41,685 nucleotides of DNA from a bacterium (GTDB lineage Bacteria; Bacillota; Bacilli; Lactobacillales; Streptococcaceae): positions 1-41,685 of the forward strand of contig CAJNBS010000016.1 in NCBI GenBank assembly GCA_905221065.1, read 5' to 3'. The position numbers and the translations under genes were made by a program. Below are positions 1 to 8,695 of this stretch, piece by piece. The notes under the pieces were generated by a model that saw only the letters and a program-made list of their open reading frames with translations, was not told where the DNA came from and did no database searches. Within the stretch, counting starts at the first letter, position 1, and each line of letters starts with the position of its first letter.

Positions 1-1218
1 GAAATCACCGTAACTTACCCAGATGGCTCAACCGATACAGTACCAGTAGAAGTGACTGTCACAAACCAAGACAAAGACATCTACACACCAGAGTACGACA
101 AGGAAAATGGCAAACCAGGAACTAAGGTAGAAATTCCATTGAAAGAGGAAGCTGGTAAGACTATTCCAGAAGGCACTCAGTTCCACAGCAATACGCCAGG
201 AATCACAGTCGACAAAGATGGAAAAGTAACTGTCACAATTCCAGAAGGAGCGAAACCAGGCGATAAGATTACAGGAGAAATCATCGTAACTTACCCAGAC
301 GGTTCAATCGATACAGTACCAGTAGAAGTAACAGTCACAAACCAAGACAAAGATATCTACACACCAGAGTACGACAAAGAAAATGGCAAACCAGGAACTA
401 AGGTAGAAATCCCATTGAAAGAGGAAGCTGGTAAGACTATTCCAGAAGGTACTAAGTTCCACAGTAATACGCCAGGCATCACAGTCGACAAAGATGGAAA
501 AGTAACTGTCACAATTCCAGAAGGAGCGAAACCAGGCGATAAGATTACAGGAACAATCACCGTAACTTACCCAGATGGCTCAAAAGACATCGTTCCAGTG
601 GAAGTAACGGTTAGAGAAAAAGACAAAGACATCTACACACCAGAGTACGACAAGGAAAATGGCAAACCAGGTGGTACTGTCGAATTACCATTGAAAGAGA
701 AATCTGGAAAAGAAATTCCAGAAGGAACTAAGTTCGAAAGTGATACTCCAGGTATCACAGTAGGCAAAGATGGTACAGTAACCGTTACAATTCCAGAAGG
801 AGCAAAACCAGGCGATAAGATTACAGGTACAATTACAGTAACGTATCCAGACGGATCAAAAGATATCGTTCCAGTGGAAGTAACGGTTAGAGAGAAAGAC
901 AAAGACATCTACACGCCAGAGTACGACAAAGAAAATGGCAAACCAGGAACTAAGGTAGAAATCCCAGTCACACCTGCTACTGATGGAAATTCTGGTCAAG
1001 ATACACCAGCACCAGCTACTCCAACTCCGAATGCAGATCAGGTAGATACTAAGACTACTGTTGATAATGGAGCTAAGTCAAATGATTCTCAAAATGTATT
1101 GCCAAATACAGGAACAGAATCAAATGCTGCTCTTGCATCTCTAGGACTTCTTGGACTATTGAGTGGATTTGGACTTGTAGCTCGCAAGAAAAAGAAGACT
1201 AAAAATTTAGTCAGATGA
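1..1218 (+). CDS. LPXTG-anchored surface protein with Rib/YPDG-type repeats (5' end missing)
   Basis: The frame is open from the first base, so only the C-terminal 405 residues are visible and the start lies outside the window. The visible part is built from exact-length 92-residue (276-bp) repeats starting at 70, 346 and 622, with a fourth cut short from 898. Each carries a DKDIYTPEYDKENGKPG stretch, an IPEGAKPGDKITG stretch and a TVTYPDGS motif of the Rib/alpha-like (YPDG) family. A Pro/Thr-rich linker follows, then the sortase signal LPNTG (codons at 1099-1113), a hydrophobic helix and a basic RKKKKTKNLVR tail. The protein is therefore predicted to be covalently attached to peptidoglycan by sortase A. 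Such repeats usually act as stalks that project an N-terminal adhesive domain; that domain is not visible, so the ligand is unknown. ATG codons inside the repeats are internal, not starts. Confidence 0.93.
   Translation, partial: EITVTYPDGSTDTVPVEVTVTNQDKDIYTPEYDKENGKPGTKVEIPLKEEAGKTIPEGTQFHSNTPGITVDKDGKVTVTIPEGAKPGDKITGEIIVTYPDGSIDTVPVEVTVTNQDKDIYTPEYDKENGKPGTKVEIPLKEEAGKTIPEGTKFHSNTPGITVDKDGKVTVTIPEGAKPGDKITGTITVTYPDGSKDIVPVEVTVREKDKDIYTPEYDKENGKPGGTVELPLKEKSGKEIPEGTKFESDTPGITVGKDGTVTVTIPEGAKPGDKITGTITVTYPDGSKDIVPVEVTVREKDKDIYTPEYDKENGKPGTKVEIPVTPATDGNSGQDTPAPATPTPNADQVDTKTTVDNGAKSNDSQNVLPNTGTESNAALASLGLLGLLSGFGLVARKKKKTKNLVR
70..966 (+). repeat. Tandem 276-bp coding repeats (3 full, 1 partial)
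   Basis: Units begin at 70, 346, 622 and 898 and are spaced exactly 276 bp apart, which keeps frame. The last unit breaks off after the TKVEIP segment near 966 and leads into the Pro-rich linker. Units 1 and 2 are nearly identical at the DNA level; unit 3 is more diverged (for example KEKSGKEIPEGTKFESDTPG instead of KEEAGKTIPEGT). The array continues upstream, since positions 1-69 are the end of another unit. Copy number probably varies by recombination. Confidence 0.95.
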
Positions 1219-1305
1219 ACATTCATTCTTTTGTGTTTTAACAACGAACTAGATTGATTCTGATAGTTGTGTTATCCATAAAATACAAAGAATGATTAGA
1301 TAAAG

Positions 1306-1360
1306 AAAGCGAACAATGCTAGGATTTTGTTAAACGGAATTCTAAGTATTGTTCGCTTTT
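1306..1360 (+). terminator. Long-loop inverted repeat, likely terminator of the surface protein gene
   Basis: A 12-bp perfect inverted repeat (AAAGCGAACAAT at 1306-1317, ATTGTTCGCTTT at 1348-1359) flanks a 30-nt loop and ends in TTTT. It lies between the LPXTG gene and the hemW promoter. The 3' arm abuts the -10 box of hemW, so it could also affect that promoter. The long loop makes the terminator call less than certain. Confidence 0.6.
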
Positions 1361-1361
1361 G

Positions 1362-1370
1362 TGGTATAAT
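1362..1370 (+). promoter_or_regulatory. Extended -10 promoter of hemW (leaderless)
   Basis: TGGTATAAT, an extended -10 element, has its hexamer at 1365-1370. The expected start of transcription is about 1377, one base before the ATG at 1378, so the mRNA should lack a leader and a Shine-Dalgarno site. No good -35 is seen. Confidence 0.7.
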
Positions 1371-1377
1371 AAGTACT

Positions 1378-2508
1378 ATGCAGAAAAAACCAACGTCAGC
1401 CTATGTGCACATCCCGTTTTGTACCCAGATTTGTTATTACTGTGACTTTTCAAAGGTCTTCATCAAGAATCAGCCGGTCGATAGCTATTTGGAGCATCTG
1501 CTGGAAGAGTTTCGTTCTTATGATATTCAAAAATTGCGAACCCTTTATATCGGTGGTGGAACACCGACAGCCCTGTCGGCTCCGCAACTGGAGGTGTTAC
1601 TGAATGGCTTGACTAAAAACCTGGATTTGTCAGTCTTGGAAGAGTTGACCATTGAAGCCAATCCGGGCGACTTGGATGCGGATAAGATAGCTGTTTTGAA
1701 GAACTCAGCTGTCAATCGTGTTTCGCTAGGCGTGCAGACCTTTGATGACAAGATGCTGAAAAAGATTGGGCGCAGTCATTTGGAGAAGGATATTTATGAA
1801 AATATCGACCGTCTTAAATTAGCTGGTTTTGACAATATCTCCATCGATTTGATTTATGCGCTGCCTGGCCAGACTATGGAGCAAGTCAAGGAAAATGTGG
1901 CTAAAGCCATTGGATTGGATATTCCTCATATGAGTTTGTATAGCTTGATTTTAGAAAATCACACGGTCTTTATGAATCGAATACGACGAGGGAAATTGCC
2001 TCTGCCTAAAGAGGAACTGGAAGCTGAGATGTTTGAGTACATCATCGCAGAGCTAGAGCGAGCTGGTTTTGAACATTATGAGATTTCCAATTTCTCCAAA
2101 CCCGGTTTTGAAAGTCGCCACAATCTCATGTACTGGGATAATGCTGAATACTATGGCATTGGTGCTGGGGCATCGGGTTATGTCAATGGTGTTCGTTATA
2201 AAAATCATGGTCCGATTCGTCATTATCTCGGTGCGGTTGAGGAAGGCAATGCTCGTATCACAGAAGAGCACCTGAGTCAAAAAGAGCAAATGGAAGAAGA
2301 AATGTTTCTGGGGCTCCGCAAGAAATCTGGGGTTTCTATGACCCGATTTGAGGAGAAATTTGGTCGGTCGTTTGAGGAATTTTATGGCGAAATTGTCAAT
2401 GACTTGGTGCAACAAGGTCTCGTGCAGATTGAGGGTGACCGCGTGCGCATGACAAAGAGAGGTCTCTTTTTGGGAGATACTGTAGCAGAACGATTTATTT
2501 TGGAGTAG
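1378..2508 (+). CDS. hemW: HemW, radical SAM heme chaperone (coproporphyrinogen oxidase-like)
   Basis: The product is 376 aa. The N terminus carries the radical-SAM cluster motif CTQICYYC (Cys15, Cys19, Cys22), followed by YIGGGTPTAL and EANPGD, all typical of the HemN/HemW family. Length and the lack of the extra HemN N-terminal region fit HemW, which binds heme and hands it to target proteins rather than decarboxylating coproporphyrinogen. Streptococci lack a heme pathway, which also favours HemW over HemN; this is inference from family knowledge. The ATG at 1378 is chosen because the promoter -10 is at 1365-1370; an in-frame TTG further upstream at 1327 would lie before the transcription start. 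The thioesterase gene follows after 4 nt, so the two are probably cotranscribed. Confidence 0.92.
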   Translation: MQKKPTSAYVHIPFCTQICYYCDFSKVFIKNQPVDSYLEHLLEEFRSYDIQKLRTLYIGGGTPTALSAPQLEVLLNGLTKNLDLSVLEELTIEANPGDLDADKIAVLKNSAVNRVSLGVQTFDDKMLKKIGRSHLEKDIYENIDRLKLAGFDNISIDLIYALPGQTMEQVKENVAKAIGLDIPHMSLYSLILENHTVFMNRIRRGKLPLPKEELEAEMFEYIIAELERAGFEHYEISNFSKPGFESRHNLMYWDNAEYYGIGAGASGYVNGVRYKNHGPIRHYLGAVEEGNARITEEHLSQKEQMEEEMFLGLRKKSGVSMTRFEEKFGRSFEEFYGEIVNDLVQQGLVQIEGDRVRMTKRGLFLGDTVAERFILE

Positions 2509-2512
2509 GATC

Positions 2513-3250
2513 ATGGGCTTAACTTATCAAATGAAAATGAAAATTCCTTTTGATATGGCTGATATGAATGGTCATATCAAACTTCCAGATGTGATTTTGC
2601 TGTCACTGCAAGTTTCAGGGATGCAGTCGATTGAACTGGGAGTTAGTGATAAGACCATTTTGGAGGACTATAATCTGGTTTGGATTATCACAGAATATGA
2701 TATTGAGGTGGTTCGTTTGCCTCGTTTTGCGGAAGAAATCACCATCGAAACGGAAGCCTTGAGCTACAATCGACTCTTTTGCTATCGTCGCTTTACCATT
2801 TATGATGAAGCAGGGGAGGAGCTCATCCACATGATGGTGACCTTTGTTCTCATGGACCGAGACAGTCGAAAAGTCCATGCTGTCGAACCTGAGATTGTGG
2901 CTCCTTACCAGTCTGATTTTGATAAAAAGCTCATTCGTGGTCCAAAGTATGAGCTCTTGGAAGAGCCAGTCATCAAGGATTACCATGTACGTTTTTACGA
3001 CTTGGATATGAATGGTCATGTCAATAACAGTAAATACTTGGACTGGATTTTTGAGGTCATGGGGGCAGATTTTTTGACCCAGTATATTCCCAAGAAAATC
3101 AATCTCAAGTATGTCAAGGAAGTTCGACCAGGTGGGGTGATTACATCGGCTGTTGAGCGGACTGGACTGAAAAGCAAGCATGAAATTACAAGCGACGGTG
3201 CTACTAATGCCCAAGCTATCATAACTTGGCAAGAAATGAAGAAGGATTAG
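2513..3250 (+). CDS. Acyl-ACP thioesterase (FatA/FatB-like family)
   Basis: A 245-aa protein made of two hotdog folds. The first half has [15 protein letters not shown], and the second repeats the pattern as [16 protein letters not shown] (about residues 163-178), the active-site helix signature of the PF01643 acyl-ACP thioesterases. These cytosolic enzymes hydrolyse acyl-ACP to free fatty acid and ACP. Bacterial members without the plant transit peptide have about this length. It begins 4 nt after hemW and is followed 7 nt later by the HAD phosphatase gene, so it sits within an operon-like run. The chain-length preference cannot be read from the sequence. Confidence 0.88.
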   Translation: MGLTYQMKMKIPFDMADMNGHIKLPDVILLSLQVSGMQSIELGVSDKTILEDYNLVWIITEYDIEVVRLPRFAEEITIETEALSYNRLFCYRRFTIYDEAGEELIHMMVTFVLMDRDSRKVHAVEPEIVAPYQSDFDKKLIRGPKYELLEEPVIKDYHVRFYDLDMNGHVNNSKYLDWIFEVMGADFLTQYIPKKINLKYVKEVRPGGVITSAVERTGLKSKHEITSDGATNAQAIITWQEMKKD

Positions 3251-3257
3251 AAGAAAG

Positions 3258-4031
3258 ATGAAATATAAAGGCTATTTAATTGATTTAGACGGAACCATTT
3301 ATAAGGGGAAAGACCGAATCCTGGCTGGAGAGGCTTTTGTCCATGAATTGCAAAAGTGGGACATTCCCTATCTCTTTGTGACCAACAATACAACTCGCAC
3401 TCCAGAGAGTGTTCAGGAGATGTTGGCTCAGAATTTTAATATTGATACGCCTCTATCGACTGTCTACACAGCGACCTTGGCAACTATCGACTATATGAAC
3501 GACTTGGGACTGGAAAAGACGGTCTATGTTATTGGAGAAGCAGGCCTCAAGGAAGCCATCAAGGCGGCTGGATATGTGGAAGACAAGGAAAATCCAGCCT
3601 ATGTGGTAGTAGGTCTGGACTGGCAAGTTGACTATGAAAAATTTGCGACAGCAACTCTGGCGATCCAAAAGGGTGCCCATTTTATCGGAACCAACCCTGA
3701 CCTCAACATCCCGACAGAACGCGGTCTTTTACCGGGTGCTGGTTCACTGATTACCCTGCTTGAAGTGGCTACGCGAGTGAAGCCTGTTTATATCGGGAAG
3801 CCAAATGCCATCATTATGGACAAGGCGGTTGAACACTTAGGTTTGGAACGTGAAGAGTTGATTATGGTTGGGGACAACTATCTGACAGATATCCGAGCAG
3901 GGATTGACAATGGTATTCCAACGCTCTTGGTGACGACAGGTTTCACTAAGGCAGAAGAAGTAGCAGACCTGCCAATCGCACCGACTCATGTGGTTTCTAG
4001 TCTTGCGGAGTGGAACTTTGATGAAAACTAA
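3258..4031 (+). CDS. NagD-like HAD-IIA sugar/nucleotide phosphatase
   Basis: A 257-aa member of HAD subfamily IIA. Motif I is [12 protein letters not shown] (Asp9 nucleophile, Asp11 acid/base), motif II is FVTNNTTR, and motif III/IV contains [15 protein letters not shown] and [13 protein letters not shown], with the acidic pair that binds Mg. The cap between motifs II and III is of the C2 type. The length and motif order match the Gram-positive NagD/AraL-like group (TIGR01457). The substrate is not predictable; family members act on sugar phosphates, nucleotides or glycerol phosphate. An AAGAAAG ribosome site precedes the ATG. The 3' end overlaps the next gene by 11 nt, which suggests translational coupling. 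Confidence 0.9.
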   Translation: MKYKGYLIDLDGTIYKGKDRILAGEAFVHELQKWDIPYLFVTNNTTRTPESVQEMLAQNFNIDTPLSTVYTATLATIDYMNDLGLEKTVYVIGEAGLKEAIKAAGYVEDKENPAYVVVGLDWQVDYEKFATATLAIQKGAHFIGTNPDLNIPTERGLLPGAGSLITLLEVATRVKPVYIGKPNAIIMDKAVEHLGLEREELIMVGDNYLTDIRAGIDNGIPTLLVTTGFTKAEEVADLPIAPTHVVSSLAEWNFDEN

Positions 4032-4638
4032 ATTAACCTTTTGGGCCTCTATGCTCTTTCTCCTCTCCCTATCAATCCTTCTGACTATTTATCTGGCTTG
4101 GATTGTTTATCCGCTGGAGATTCAGTGGCTGAACTTAACGGATCGGGTCTATTTAAAAACAGAAACCATTCAGTACAACTTTCATATCTTGATGAATTAT
4201 CTGACCAATCCTTTTAGTCAGGTCTTGCAGATGCCAGATTTTCGTTCGTCAGCAGCTGGTCTGCACCACTTTGCGGTGGTCAAGAATCTCTTCCACTTGG
4301 TTCAGCTAGTAGCTCTAGTGACACTGCCAAGTTTCTATTTCTTTGTCAAAGGGATTGTGAAAAAGGGCTTTTTGTCTCTGTTTAGTAAGGGGCTTCTGAC
4401 TCTAGTGGTTTTACCTTTGCTGATTGGGCTTGGGGGAGTGTTGATTGGTTTTGATCAATTCTTTACTCTTTTCCATCAAATTCTCTTTGTGGGAGATGAT
4501 ACCTGGCTTTTTGATCCAGCCAAGGATCCAGTTATTCTGATTTTGCCAGAGACCTTTTTCCTACATGCCTTCCTCCTCTTTTTCGCCCTCTATGAGAGCT
4601 TATTTGGCTTTCTGTACCTGAAAAGTCATAGGAAATAA
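4021..4638 (+). CDS. DUF1461/TIGR01906 integral membrane protein
   Basis: A 205-aa membrane protein with four likely transmembrane segments: an N-terminal helix ([21 protein letters not shown]), one near residues 90-110, one around [21 protein letters not shown], and a C-terminal [18 protein letters not shown]. Between the first two is an extracytoplasmic stretch with [10 protein letters not shown]. The pattern and length match the TIGR01906/PF07314 family, whose function is unknown. The ATG at 4021 is preferred over an earlier in-frame ATG at 3988 because a GGAG lies at 4007-4010 and the overlap with the upstream phosphatase is then only 11 nt. No function is claimed. Confidence 0.82.
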   Translation: MKTKLTFWASMLFLLSLSILLTIYLAWIVYPLEIQWLNLTDRVYLKTETIQYNFHILMNYLTNPFSQVLQMPDFRSSAAGLHHFAVVKNLFHLVQLVALVTLPSFYFFVKGIVKKGFLSLFSKGLLTLVVLPLLIGLGGVLIGFDQFFTLFHQILFVGDDTWLFDPAKDPVILILPETFFLHAFLLFFALYESLFGFLYLKSHRK

Positions 4639-4745
4639 TACTAAAGATATTCTTATTTTGAATAAATCAATTAAGTATGTGATTCGAAACTATTGTCAAG
4701 AGTGAATTAACTAAATTACAATTGCGTCCATCGTTCGCAAACAGT

Positions 4746-4775
4746 CTATTTTTCTTGAAAAAATAGGCTTTTTTT
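4746..4775 (+). terminator. Rho-independent terminator upstream of spx
   Basis: Stem CTATTTTT (4746-4753) pairs with AAAAATAG (4759-4766) and is followed by GC and a run of seven T. It closes the hemW-DUF1461 operon. The rest of 4639-4849 shows no gene. Confidence 0.75.
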
Positions 4776-4786
4776 CTAAAAATCTC

Positions 4787-4815
4787 TAGTCAAGCGCTTT
4801 ATTTTTTTGTATAAT
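4787..4815 (+). promoter_or_regulatory. SigA promoter of the spx operon
   Basis: A -35-like TAGTCA (4787-4792), a 17-bp spacer and a consensus TATAAT (4810-4815). The ATG is at 4850, preceded by AAGAGAAAAG as ribosome site. Confidence 0.65.
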
Positions 4816-4849
4816 AGAATTAGCAAAGTATAGATAAGAAGAGAAAAGC

Positions 4850-5251
4850 ATGATTACACTATTTCTATCACCGAGCTGTACTTCATGTCGTAAGGCAAAG
4901 GCCTGGTTAGAAAAACATAAGGTTCCCTTTGAGGAACACAATATTATGACCAGTCCTTTAACAAGAAAAGAATTGCAACACATCCTTTCCTTGACCGAAA
5001 ATGGTACTGATGACATCATTTCAACTCGTTCAAAAATTTTTCAAAAATTAGATATTGATGTAGAAAGTATTTCGGTATCAGAATTGCTTCATTTGATTGA
5101 GCAGTATCCAAGTCTTTTGCGTCGTCCGATTATTATCGATGCCAAACGCATGCAGATCGGTTTCAATGAAGATGAGATTCGTGCTTTTCTCCCTCGTAGT
5201 TATCGTAAGCAAGAACTAAAAGAAGCAAGAATGAGAGCTGGTATTAGTTAA
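4850..5251 (+). CDS. spxA: Spx-family RNA-polymerase-binding redox regulator
   Basis: A 133-aa ArsC/Spx-fold protein. It has the CXXC redox switch CTSC at residues 10-13 near the N terminus and the conserved RRPIII segment about residue 91, both diagnostic of Spx rather than arsenate reductase. Spx binds the alpha subunit C-terminal domain of RNA polymerase and changes transcription under thiol/oxidative stress; streptococci carry two paralogues, SpxA1 and SpxA2, and I cannot tell from sequence alone which this is. The C terminus ends in EARMRAGIS, without the LAN-type tail seen in B. subtilis. The TAA stop overlaps the next ATG by one base (TAATG), so the two genes are coupled. Confidence 0.9.
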   Translation: MITLFLSPSCTSCRKAKAWLEKHKVPFEEHNIMTSPLTRKELQHILSLTENGTDDIISTRSKIFQKLDIDVESISVSELLHLIEQYPSLLRRPIIIDAKRMQIGFNEDEIRAFLPRSYRKQELKEARMRAGIS

Positions 5252-5529
5252 TGAACAAACAGTATAGTTACCCACTAGATTTGTCGTGGAGCACTGAAGA
5301 ACTTGCTTCAGTGCTTTCTTTTTTTAATGATGTTGAAGCTACCTACGAAAGCAAGGTAGAGGCTAAAAAGCTACTGGATTCCTATAAGGGATTCAAAGCA
5401 GTCGTGCCAAGCAAGAGTGAGGAGAAACGTTTGGGCCGAGAATTTGAGACGGTTAGTGGCTATTCGCTTTATCGAGCGGTTCAGGCGGCCAAGGAAAAAG
5501 GGGAAGGAAAGATTTCTCTTGGAAAGTAA
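5251..5529 (+). CDS. UPF0223 family small protein (YktA-like)
   Basis: A 92-aa protein matching the UPF0223 family in length and signature: [14 protein letters not shown] at the start, and [28 protein letters not shown] in the middle (residues about 51-78). The function is unknown; the family is conserved in Firmicutes, typically beside an inositol monophosphatase gene, as here. The start codon shares its A with the spx stop. The 3' end overlaps the next gene by 11 nt. It is probably a small helical cytosolic protein. Confidence 0.88.
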   Translation: MNKQYSYPLDLSWSTEELASVLSFFNDVEATYESKVEAKKLLDSYKGFKAVVPSKSEEKRLGREFETVSGYSLYRAVQAAKEKGEGKISLGK

Positions 5530-6292
5530 ATTTGAATTTGCTAAAGAGCTAATTAAGAAAGCAGGCCAGTATATCCTTGACCACATGCAGGAAGACTTAC
5601 GTGTTGAGACCAAGTCCTCTCCTACAGACTTGGTGACCAGACTGGACAAGGAAGTCCAGGAGCTTTTGGTTAGTGAGATTTTGTCCCGTTATCCTGAGGA
5701 TAAGATTTGTGCTGAAGAGGGCTGTTTGCGTGCTTCGGTGCAAGAGGGCAAGGTGTGGATCATTGATCCCATTGATGGTACCAATAATTTTGTAGCCCAG
5801 CAGGAAGATTTTGCTGTTATGATGGCTTATTTTGAAAATGGTCGAGGACAGTTTGGTCTGATTTATGATGTGGTCAAAGGGGATTGTTACCACGGTGGCG
5901 GAGCCTTTCCAGTTTGTCTAAATGATAAGCCCCTATCTCACTTTAAATCCAAACCACTTGGAGATTTTCTCATTGCAGGAAATAGTGGTATGCTGGAAAC
6001 CAATGAATGGGGGCTGGCTGATTTGAGTCGAGCGGTTCTTGGTGTTCGTGTCTATGGGAGTGCGGCCATTAGTTTTGCCAAGATCTTGTCAGGGCGTTTG
6101 TTGACCTATGTCACCTATCTGCAACCATGGGATTATGCTGCGGCTAGTATTTTAGGGGAAAGTCTGGGCTATCGGGTGGTGACCCTTTCTGGGCAAGCTC
6201 TTGATTTTCAAACCAGACAGCCTGTCATGATGCTACCTCTTGAGATGCAGGAGGAAATTCAGTCCTATATTTACGAAAGGAAAAGAACTTAA
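5519..6292 (+). CDS. Inositol monophosphatase family protein (SuhB-like)
   Basis: A 257-aa protein with all metal-binding motifs of the IMPase family: GCxxEE-like AEEG, then [12 protein letters not shown], where the two Asp and the Thr hold Mg, and the C-terminal [15 protein letters not shown]. Family members remove phosphate from inositol phosphate, fructose-1,6-bisphosphate, NADP or 3',5'-ADP; the substrate here is unknown. The TTG at 5519 is chosen as start: GGGGAAGGAAAG at about 5500-5511 supplies a ribosome site, and the overlap with UPF0223 is 11 nt. An in-frame ATG further upstream (5417) would add an unrelated basic stretch read from inside UPF0223. The next gene starts immediately after the stop. 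Confidence 0.85.
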   Translation: MESKFEFAKELIKKAGQYILDHMQEDLRVETKSSPTDLVTRLDKEVQELLVSEILSRYPEDKICAEEGCLRASVQEGKVWIIDPIDGTNNFVAQQEDFAVMMAYFENGRGQFGLIYDVVKGDCYHGGGAFPVCLNDKPLSHFKSKPLGDFLIAGNSGMLETNEWGLADLSRAVLGVRVYGSAAISFAKILSGRLLTYVTYLQPWDYAAASILGESLGYRVVTLSGQALDFQTRQPVMMLPLEMQEEIQSYIYERKRT

Positions 6293-7597
6293 ATGCAATT
6301 TCCAGAAGGATTTGTCGAAAAATATGAAGAGATACTAGGAGATGAGGCAAGAGATTTTCTTGCCTCTTTTGAGGAGGAAGCGGTTTCGGCCTTTCGGGTC
6401 AATCCCTTAAAAGAAGCGCCAGTTTCCTTTCCTGATGCCATTCCTCAAACCCCTTGGGGCCATTATGGGAAGGTTTCAGGAAAATCACCTGAGCATGCTA
6501 CTGGTTTGGTTTATTCGCAAGAACCCGCTGCCCAGATGGTGGCTCAGGTAGCCCAACCCAGTCCTGGAATGAAGGTCTTGGATCTGGCTGCTGCACCGGG
6601 AGGCAAATCAACTCAGCTAGCAGCCTATCTAGCAGGAGAGGGTCTCCTTGTTTCCAACGAAATCTCAAGCAAGCGGGCTAAGATTTTAGTAGAAAACATG
6701 GAGCGCTTTGGAGCGACAAATGTCGTGGTGACCAACGAATCTGCTGACCGCTTGGCCAAGGTCTTTAAAGGTTATTTTGATCTCATTGTCCTCGATGCCC
6801 CTTGCTCTGGTGAAGGAATGTTCCGTAAGCAGCCAGATGCTATGGATTATTGGAGTCTCGATTATCCGAATCAATGTGCTAGCTTGCAAAGAGAAATTCT
6901 AGTAGATGCAGTGACCATGTTAGCTGAAGGTGGTCGTCTGGTTTATTCAACTTGTACCTGGGCACCTGAGGAAAACGAAGAGATTGTCAATTGGTTGTTG
7001 GATGAGTATGATTTTGACTTGTTGCCAGTTGAGCATATCAATGGAATGGTAGCTGGTATTGACCTGCCAGAAACGGCTCGGATGTATCCCCATCATTTTA
7101 AGGGAGAGGGGCAGTTTGTAGCCCATCTACAGTTTAAGGGTGAAAATCCAACCCCTAAATTTAAGGCAAGTAAGAGCAATCTCAGCCGAGAACAAGTTGC
7201 CTTGTGGCAGGAATTTGCCAAAAAACACCTAAAAATCAATCTACTGGGTATCTTGCAGACGTTTGGAGATCAGCTTTATCTCTTGCCAGAACTTTTGCCA
7301 GATTTAGGGAAGCTCAAGATTGCTCGCAATGGACTGCATCTAGGGACCTTTAAGAAGAAACGCTTTGAGCCTAGTTTTGCTCTTGGCCTAGCCTTGAAAC
7401 CAAGTCAGGTCAAGCAGTCGGTTGAAATTGACCAAGAAGCGTTTGTAAAGTATGTGGCTGGAGAGACTGTTCAGCTTGAGGAAAGTCTGCCAAATGGCTG
7501 GTACCAAGTTTTGGTTCAGGGCAATGGTTTGGGCTTTGCAAAGGTGACTGGAAATGTTTTGAAAAATTATTTTCCAAAAGGCCTCAGATTCAAGTGA
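6293..7597 (+). CDS. RsmF-like 16S rRNA m5C methyltransferase (NOL1/NOP2/Sun family)
   Basis: A 434-aa class I SAM-dependent RNA cytosine-5 methyltransferase. The SAM-binding motif is LDLAAAPGGKS (about residues 96-106). The two catalytic cysteines lie in PCSGEGMF (Cys171) and STCTWAPEENE (Cys221), typical of the RsmB/RsmF group, where one Cys attacks the base and the other releases it. The region after residue 290 fits the RsmF-type C-terminal PUA-like domains, so an RsmF role on 16S rRNA is likelier than RsmB, but the exact target cytosine is inference. It starts one base after the IMPase stop and ends about 220 bp before pstS, with no clear terminator. Confidence 0.88.
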   Translation: MQFPEGFVEKYEEILGDEARDFLASFEEEAVSAFRVNPLKEAPVSFPDAIPQTPWGHYGKVSGKSPEHATGLVYSQEPAAQMVAQVAQPSPGMKVLDLAAAPGGKSTQLAAYLAGEGLLVSNEISSKRAKILVENMERFGATNVVVTNESADRLAKVFKGYFDLIVLDAPCSGEGMFRKQPDAMDYWSLDYPNQCASLQREILVDAVTMLAEGGRLVYSTCTWAPEENEEIVNWLLDEYDFDLLPVEHINGMVAGIDLPETARMYPHHFKGEGQFVAHLQFKGENPTPKFKASKSNLSREQVALWQEFAKKHLKINLLGILQTFGDQLYLLPELLPDLGKLKIARNGLHLGTFKKKRFEPSFALGLALKPSQVKQSVEIDQEAFVKYVAGETVQLEESLPNGWYQVLVQGNGLGFAKVTGNVLKNYFPKGLRFK

Positions 7598-7603
7598 AAA
7601 TGC

Positions 7604-7632
7604 TAGTCAAAGTAGCTTGTCTATGTTATAGT
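7604..7632 (+). promoter_or_regulatory. Candidate promoter of the pst operon
   Basis: TAGTCA (7604-7609), a 17-bp spacer and TATAGT (7627-7632) lie just after the methyltransferase stop, giving a leader of about 180 nt before pstS. Two TTTTAAGT direct repeats near 7667 and 7703 could bind a response regulator, but I know of no consensus to compare. No gene is seen in 7598-7816. Confidence 0.5.
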
Positions 7633-7816
7633 GGAAGTATGGATTTTTTTCAAATTGTCTTTCATTTTAAGTCAAATTGGTGGAAACGGTAACTGAGTAA
7701 ATTTTAAGTAAAACTAGGCTCAGAACTTCAGTTGACTCCCAATTTTCAAAAGAAAAACATAAATAAATAGTTGAAAAAATTCACAGCATTCACCATTATT
7801 TTCAAGGAGAAAAACA

Positions 7817-8695
7817 GTGAAAAAAAGGAAAAAACTCGCTCTATCCCTTGCGGCTCTTTTGCTGGCAGGTTCTTTGGCGGGATGTGCTAGCTGGATTGAT
7901 CGTGGAGAATCCATGACAGCTGTTGGCTCAACGGCTCTTCAGCCTTTGGTCGAAGCTGCAGCAGATGAATTTGGCTCTCTGCACGTTGGAAAAACAGTCA
8001 ACGTCCAAGGTGGAGGATCTGGTACAGGTCTGTCTCAGGTTCAGTCTGGAGCCGTTGATGTAGGAAATTCAGACGTATTTGCCGAGGAAAAAGACGGTAT
8101 CAACGCATCTGCTCTAGTGGACCACAAGGTTGCCGTAGCGGGCTTGGCGGTGATTGTGAACAAGGAAGTTGATGTTGAAAATCTGACAACTGAACAACTC
8201 CGTAGCATCTTCACAGGTCAAGTAACCAACTGGAAAGAGGTCGGGGGCAAAGACCTAGCCATTTCTATTATCAACCGTGCAGCAAGTTCTGGTTCGCGTG
8301 CAACCTTTGATAGTGTTGTTATGGATGGCCAATCTGCCATTCAGAGTCAAGAACAGGATTCAAATGGGATGGTCAAAAACATTGTTTCCCAGACACCAGG
8401 AGCCATTTCTTACCTGGCTTTTGCCTATGTGGATGACTCAGTTAAACGCATGAAATTGAACGGCTATGAGCCGATTGCAGAAAATGTAACAACCAATAAC
8501 TGGCCTTTGTGGTCTTACGAACACATGTATACTCTAGGTCAGCCCAATGAATTGGTGGCAGAATTTCTCAACTTTGTCCTCTCAGATGAAGCGCAAAGCG
8601 GAATCGTTAAGGGAATGGGCTATATTTCTGTCAAGGAAATGAAGGTTGAAAAAGACGCTGTTGGAACGGTGACAGCACTAGAAGGGAGTCACTAA
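7817..8695 (+). CDS. pstS: PstS, phosphate-binding lipoprotein
   Basis: A 292-aa extracytoplasmic phosphate receptor. The N terminus is a lipoprotein signal: basic MKKRKK, a hydrophobic core and lipobox LAGC with the lipidated Cys23. The mature part has the PBP-like phosphate motifs [35 protein letters not shown] and [12 protein letters not shown], whose Ser, Thr, Asp and Arg residues contact phosphate. The start is GTG at 7817 with AAGGAGA 6 nt upstream. It is the first gene of pstSCAB1B2-phoU; its stop overlaps the pstC ATG by one base. In pneumococcus two Pst systems exist; gene order and neighbours fit the second (Pst2), which is not next to the pnpRS two-component genes. That assignment is from recall of pneumococcal genomes. 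Confidence 0.95.
   Translation: MKKRKKLALSLAALLLAGSLAGCASWIDRGESMTAVGSTALQPLVEAAADEFGSLHVGKTVNVQGGGSGTGLSQVQSGAVDVGNSDVFAEEKDGINASALVDHKVAVAGLAVIVNKEVDVENLTTEQLRSIFTGQVTNWKEVGGKDLAISIINRAASSGSRATFDSVVMDGQSAIQSQEQDSNGMVKNIVSQTPGAISYLAFAYVDDSVKRMKLNGYEPIAENVTTNNWPLWSYEHMYTLGQPNELVAEFLNFVLSDEAQSGIVKGMGYISVKEMKVEKDAVGTVTALEGSH

Noticed and set aside
357..908. Long minus-strand ORFs opposite the surface-protein repeats (357-560, 633-908)
   Set aside because: They repeat with the 276-bp period and are shadows of the + strand repeat code; no ribosome sites or known domains.
70..966. Regular repeats as a CRISPR array
   Set aside because: Units are 276 bp, contiguous and in-frame coding; there are no spacers.
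1327..1377. Upstream TTG start for hemW at 1327
   Set aside because: The promoter -10 box is at 1365-1370, so this codon would not be in the transcript.
2053..3232. Minus-strand ORFs of 153 and 205 codons opposite hemW and the thioesterase
   Set aside because: They lie fully opposite well-supported genes and show no recognisable domain.
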